Part shown: one piece after another, positions 33,457 to 35,607 of the stretch
Layout: each line of letters begins with the position of its first letter
Position numbering within the stretch: the stretch's first letter is position 1
Assembly: GCA_045598705.1 (NCBI GenBank)
Contig: JAZLMM010000032.1
Span: forward strand, 1 to 35,607
Length of the DNA: 35,607 nucleotides
Origin: Scatonaster sp045598705
Lineage (GTDB): Bacteria; Bacillota; Clostridia; Saccharofermentanales; Saccharofermentanaceae
Direction of reading: 5' to 3'
The notes under the pieces: model-generated
What the model was told of the DNA's origin: nothing
The model's database searches: none
The model's input: only the letters and a program-made list of their open reading frames with translations
Made by a program: the position numbers and the translations under genes

Positions 33457-34532
33457 GCGTCGAATAGCACTCCTTTCATACATATTTCAGGGCGTTTCTC
33501 TTCAAAGTTCCAACTGTGAAAAGGACCGCCATGACAGAAAACTTTGGCGTCGCAGTGACGACACTTCTCATTCTCATCACATAGATTCCGTCGAAATGCT
33601 TTGTAACCATTATACCACCTATCCGTGAAGTCGTCATTTAGGATGTTTCCCTGAATCAACTCTGGACGCCGTTCAATATCTAGGCAGGCCACCATGTCTC
33701 CAGAAGCGGTAATACTTGCGGTATAGATTCCAGCGTTGCAGAGGAAGTACCAATCGCGCACTTCGCGCTCATAATCTGTGCCGAGATAGTGGCTACATCC
33801 ATAGGTGACAGGTTCTCCTTGCAGCCGTTTCTGTCGAATAAAGTCAAGCAAATACTTCTGATCTTCAGTGGTCAGTAGAAGTTCTGGGTGCTGCTTGGCA
33901 CGCCCCATGGGTTCAATTCCCGCGATCCGCCAGGAATCAATATCTATATCATTGAAGACTTTGTACAATGCATCCAGTTCTCCAATGGATTCATGTGTGA
34001 CCACCGTCGTGACCATGATCGAGCTAAATCCACCTTCATCAATGAGATTCTGCACGCCTTGCACGGCTCGATCATAGCCACCGGGTGTCTGACGGAAATG
34101 ATCATGGGTATGTGGAAGACCATCGATACTGATGGAGACCGTACGCATACCGGCTTCTCTCAGCTTATGTGCACACGCGCGATCGATGAGTACACCGTTG
34201 CTGGTCATGCCCCACCGGAATCCCAAGTCATTCGCAAAACCGACAATGTCGAAGAAATCCTTACGCAGAAGTGGTTCGCCGCCAGTGACAAAAATCATGG
34301 GTTCTTTTGTTTTGAAATCCGATTTGATCTTGGTCAGGAAACGCTTGTAATCTTCCAAAGACAGCTCGCTTGATTGGACATCTCCACACGCACTTCCACA
34401 GTGCAGACAATGTTCATTACAACGCAAGGTCAACTCAAGGAAAAGGTTCTGAAGGATAGGGGCATGAAGAAGTTGCTCCCGATAGGCACAGAGTTCTTGC
34501 ATATGAGCAATTTTAGTCTCTTTGTTATCCAT
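33453..34532 (-). CDS. Radical SAM/SPASM peptide-modifying enzyme
   Basis: I start at ATG 34532, eight bases after AGAGG; GTG 34541 and ATG 34538 would overlap that site. The 359-residue protein has the radical SAM loop LTLRCNEHCLHCGS (Cys38, Cys42, Cys45), then IFVTGGEPLLRKDFFDI, TSNGVLID and SISIDGLPHTHDHFR along the barrel. The C-terminal SPASM region has CNAGIYTASITASGDMVACL, CDENEKCRHCDAKVFCHGGP and a late CMKG, enough cysteines for one or two auxiliary clusters. Such enzymes act on ribosomal peptides or sulfatases; no sulfatase gene is nearby but a candidate peptide gene is. It is coupled to the cystatin-like gene. No leader-binding (RRE-like) extension is obvious. Confidence 0.88.
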   Translation of the reverse strand: MDNKETKIAHMQELCAYREQLLHAPILQNLFLELTLRCNEHCLHCGSACGDVQSSELSLEDYKRFLTKIKSDFKTKEPMIFVTGGEPLLRKDFFDIVGFANDLGFRWGMTSNGVLIDRACAHKLREAGMRTVSISIDGLPHTHDHFRQTPGGYDRAVQGVQNLIDEGGFSSIMVTTVVTHESIGELDALYKVFNDIDIDSWRIAGIEPMGRAKQHPELLLTTEDQKYLLDFIRQKRLQGEPVTYGCSHYLGTDYEREVRDWYFLCNAGIYTASITASGDMVACLDIERRPELIQGNILNDDFTDRWYNGYKAFRRNLCDENEKCRHCDAKVFCHGGPFHSWNFEEKRPEICMKGVLFDA

Positions 34533-34676
34533 GGGCATCACCTCTTCCTCGTATCTTTACGTTTCTCTTCCTATATACTACACCAATTTGAGCCAATCAG
34601 TTTTTGCAGCTGCTATTCCCTAAGATAACATAACGATGCGAAAAAAGTATTCTTCTCAAGCTCTTTGGCTCTTTTA

Positions 34677-34826
34677 TCATTCGATTACCTTGCATACGCG
34701 GTTCTTCTGGAAGAGACGTCGCTTGATTACTGCGTAGATCGTTGCGACAAGACAGCTTAATACGAATACGGTAAAAGCACCGTAGATCCGCTGGGAGGGC
34801 CTCCGTAAGTTGGTAATTAATGTCAG
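34677..34826 (-). pseudogene. C-terminal fragment of a membrane protein
   Basis: A minus-strand frame is open from 34826 to the stop at 34677 and encodes IYGAFTVFVLSCLVATIYAV followed by the basic end KRRLFQKNRVCKVIE, a convincing membrane helix and cytoplasmic tail. It has no usual start codon or ribosome site, and a stop lies just upstream. It is probably the 3' end of a lost gene. It shares the 34533-34855 gap with AT-rich sequence in which I see nothing else. Confidence 0.35.
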
Positions 34827-34855
34827 TTATATTTTATTATATGTTAGACTATTTT

Positions 34856-34885
34856 GTAGCACTTCTTTCCAATCGTTCGTATAAA
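34856..34885 (+). promoter_or_regulatory. Predicted ECF-sigma promoter, copy 3 (cut off from its gene)
   Basis: GTAGCACTT and TTCGTATAAA occur with the same spacing as at 25320 and 32171. The left end of an IS21-family remnant begins about 15 bases downstream, so the gene it served is displaced beyond the window or lost. Confidence 0.65.
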
Positions 34886-35017
34886 CTGAATACGGCGCCT
34901 CTTTAGCGCCAGGTCGTCGCTAATTCTTGCGCCACAAAAATCGGTAATTACTGCGCCACTTCCGTCGCTAACACAGTGCCACACCTCTGGCAGATATAAT
35001 GTCTGTACGTTCTAAAC

Positions 35018-35490
35018 GAACGTGTAATCGAGCAACTTTCCACAGGAACATATATAAACAAAGCTCGGAATGTTGTAATCGTTGGGGCGTGCGGTACAGG
35101 AAAAACGTACATTGCAAATGCACTGGCTTCGGATGCATGCAGAAAACTCCATAAGACGATGTACTGCCGCATGTTTGAATTAATCTCGGATATAAAGCAT
35201 ATGGAAACGACACGGTTAAAACGTCGCTATATATCTCCTGATGTTCTGGTTATAGATGACTTTGCTAACGCACGCATGAGCGAGGATGACGCATTGCAGA
35301 TATTCAAGATTATGGAATATCGTTACGGCTTCAAAACCACGATTATCGCTTCGCAATTAGAACCGGAAGAATGGCACAAAATCTAGGTGCCGGACAACTT
35401 GCTGATTCGATTCTGGACAGAATTGTCTCGAATGCATATAAGATTATCCTAAGCGGAGATTCTCTACGATCGAAGAAGATTGAAGACTGA
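35018..35490 (+). pseudogene. istB: IstB-type ATPase of an IS21 element, truncated and frameshifted
   Basis: From 35018 the frame encodes ERVIEQLSTGTYINKARNVV, then Walker A VGACGTGKT and, later, Walker B VLVIDDF, FKIMEYRYGFKTTIIASQ and EEWHKI, ending at TAG 35384-35386. A one-base shift restores the family C-terminus LGAGQLADSILDRIVSNAY and LSGDSLRSKKIED to TGA 35488. The N-terminal third of IstB is missing. The gene therefore carries a 5' deletion and a frameshift. IstB normally loads the IstA transposase onto target DNA. Confidence 0.85.
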
Positions 35491-35496
35491 TTCATG

Positions 35497-35525
35497 TGGG
35501 CGTCGGCATTCCCGACGCCCATTTT
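35497..35525 (+). terminator. Terminator inside the IS21 remnant
   Basis: TGGGCGTCGG (35497-35506) pairs perfectly with CCGACGCCCA (35512-35521) over a 5-base loop, followed by TTTT, just after the istB reading frame. Confidence 0.75.
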
Positions 35526-35607
35526 GGCACAATATTTCGCGATTTCAGTGGCTCTGCCTCACCGATTTTTGTGGCTCAATCGTGAGCGACGCAACTGGCT
35601 CTAACAG

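Larger units (their letters stand above)
34900..35607 (+). mobile_element. IS21-family remnant with both ends, no istA
   Basis: The two ends are complementary over about 80 bases with scattered mismatches. GCCACAAAAATCGGT at 34931-34945 is a perfect inverted match to 35561-35575, each about 31 bases from its end. Flanking GTCGCT and GCCAC blocks also recur inverted, as in the multiple terminal repeats of IS21 elements. The right end (GGCTCTAACAG) lies at the window edge, so its last base is uncertain. Between the ends only part of istB is left. istA and the start of istB are deleted, so the copy cannot move by itself. Confidence 0.75.

Noticed and set aside
34132..34373. Plus-strand frames opposite the radical SAM gene
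   Set aside because: The minus-strand frame has the CxxxCxxC loop and a SPASM domain; the opposite frames are shadows.

Overview
The window looks like the chromosome of an anaerobic gut- or rumen-type member of the Clostridia (Firmicutes). This is inferred from strong GGAGG-type ribosome binding sites at almost every start, many Gram-positive lipoproteins, a butyrate kinase / phosphate acetyltransferase pair, an ECF vitamin-type transporter S component and ISL3 and IS21 transposon remnants. No rRNA, tRNA, CRISPR array or phage module is visible, so the genus cannot be fixed.

Layout. 1-3800: surface lipoproteins (a Pro/Thr-rich one cut by the window edge, a zinc-ribbon/SHOCT membrane protein, a WG-repeat-like lipoprotein) and small broken genes. 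3832-5287: a decayed ISL3-family element. 5366-9259: undecaprenyl-diphosphatase UppP, a DUF2809/HEYGH membrane protein and a NatAB-like ABC exporter. 9416-9550: a candidate structured RNA upstream of buk and pta. 11988-12506: the pta terminator followed by seven 64-bp hairpin repeats. 12616-16895: a lipoprotein with a repetitive leader, a two-subunit L-tartrate dehydratase/class I fumarase and a family S37-like secreted peptidase. 17032-25079: a signalling cluster (FIST / degenerate GGDEF / EAL protein, a LacI-sensor-like protein without a DNA-binding domain, and a large 7TM-PAS-GAF hybrid histidine kinase). 25382-25610: two tiny hydrophobic peptides. 25672-29256: a five-gene minus-strand cluster (DUF1349, DUF3842, an unknown protein, an ECF S component, and a nitrilase-GNAT fusion). 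29533-30615: an SPFH/band 7 protein. 30842-34532: a peptide locus. 34900-35607: an IS21-family remnant.

The most interesting content is the peptide locus and a promoter motif tied to it. An ECF-type sigma factor (31680-32171) is followed at its stop codon by a 30-base motif (GTAGCACTT, 13 bases, CGTATAA). This motif precedes an 88-residue peptide whose leader resembles those of ribosomally made, modified peptides. The same motif with identical spacing precedes the two tiny hydrophobic peptides 7 kb away (25320), and occurs a third time at 34856, where the IS21 remnant separates it from whatever it once served. Facing the peptide gene is a translationally coupled pair: an intact radical SAM/SPASM enzyme and a secreted protein with two cystatin-like QVVAG domains. 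A second radical SAM/SPASM gene beside the sigma factor has lost its cluster-binding N-terminus. I read this as a sigma-factor-controlled peptide regulon that may be undescribed. The regulon link is inferred from motif identity and position; no function is demonstrated.
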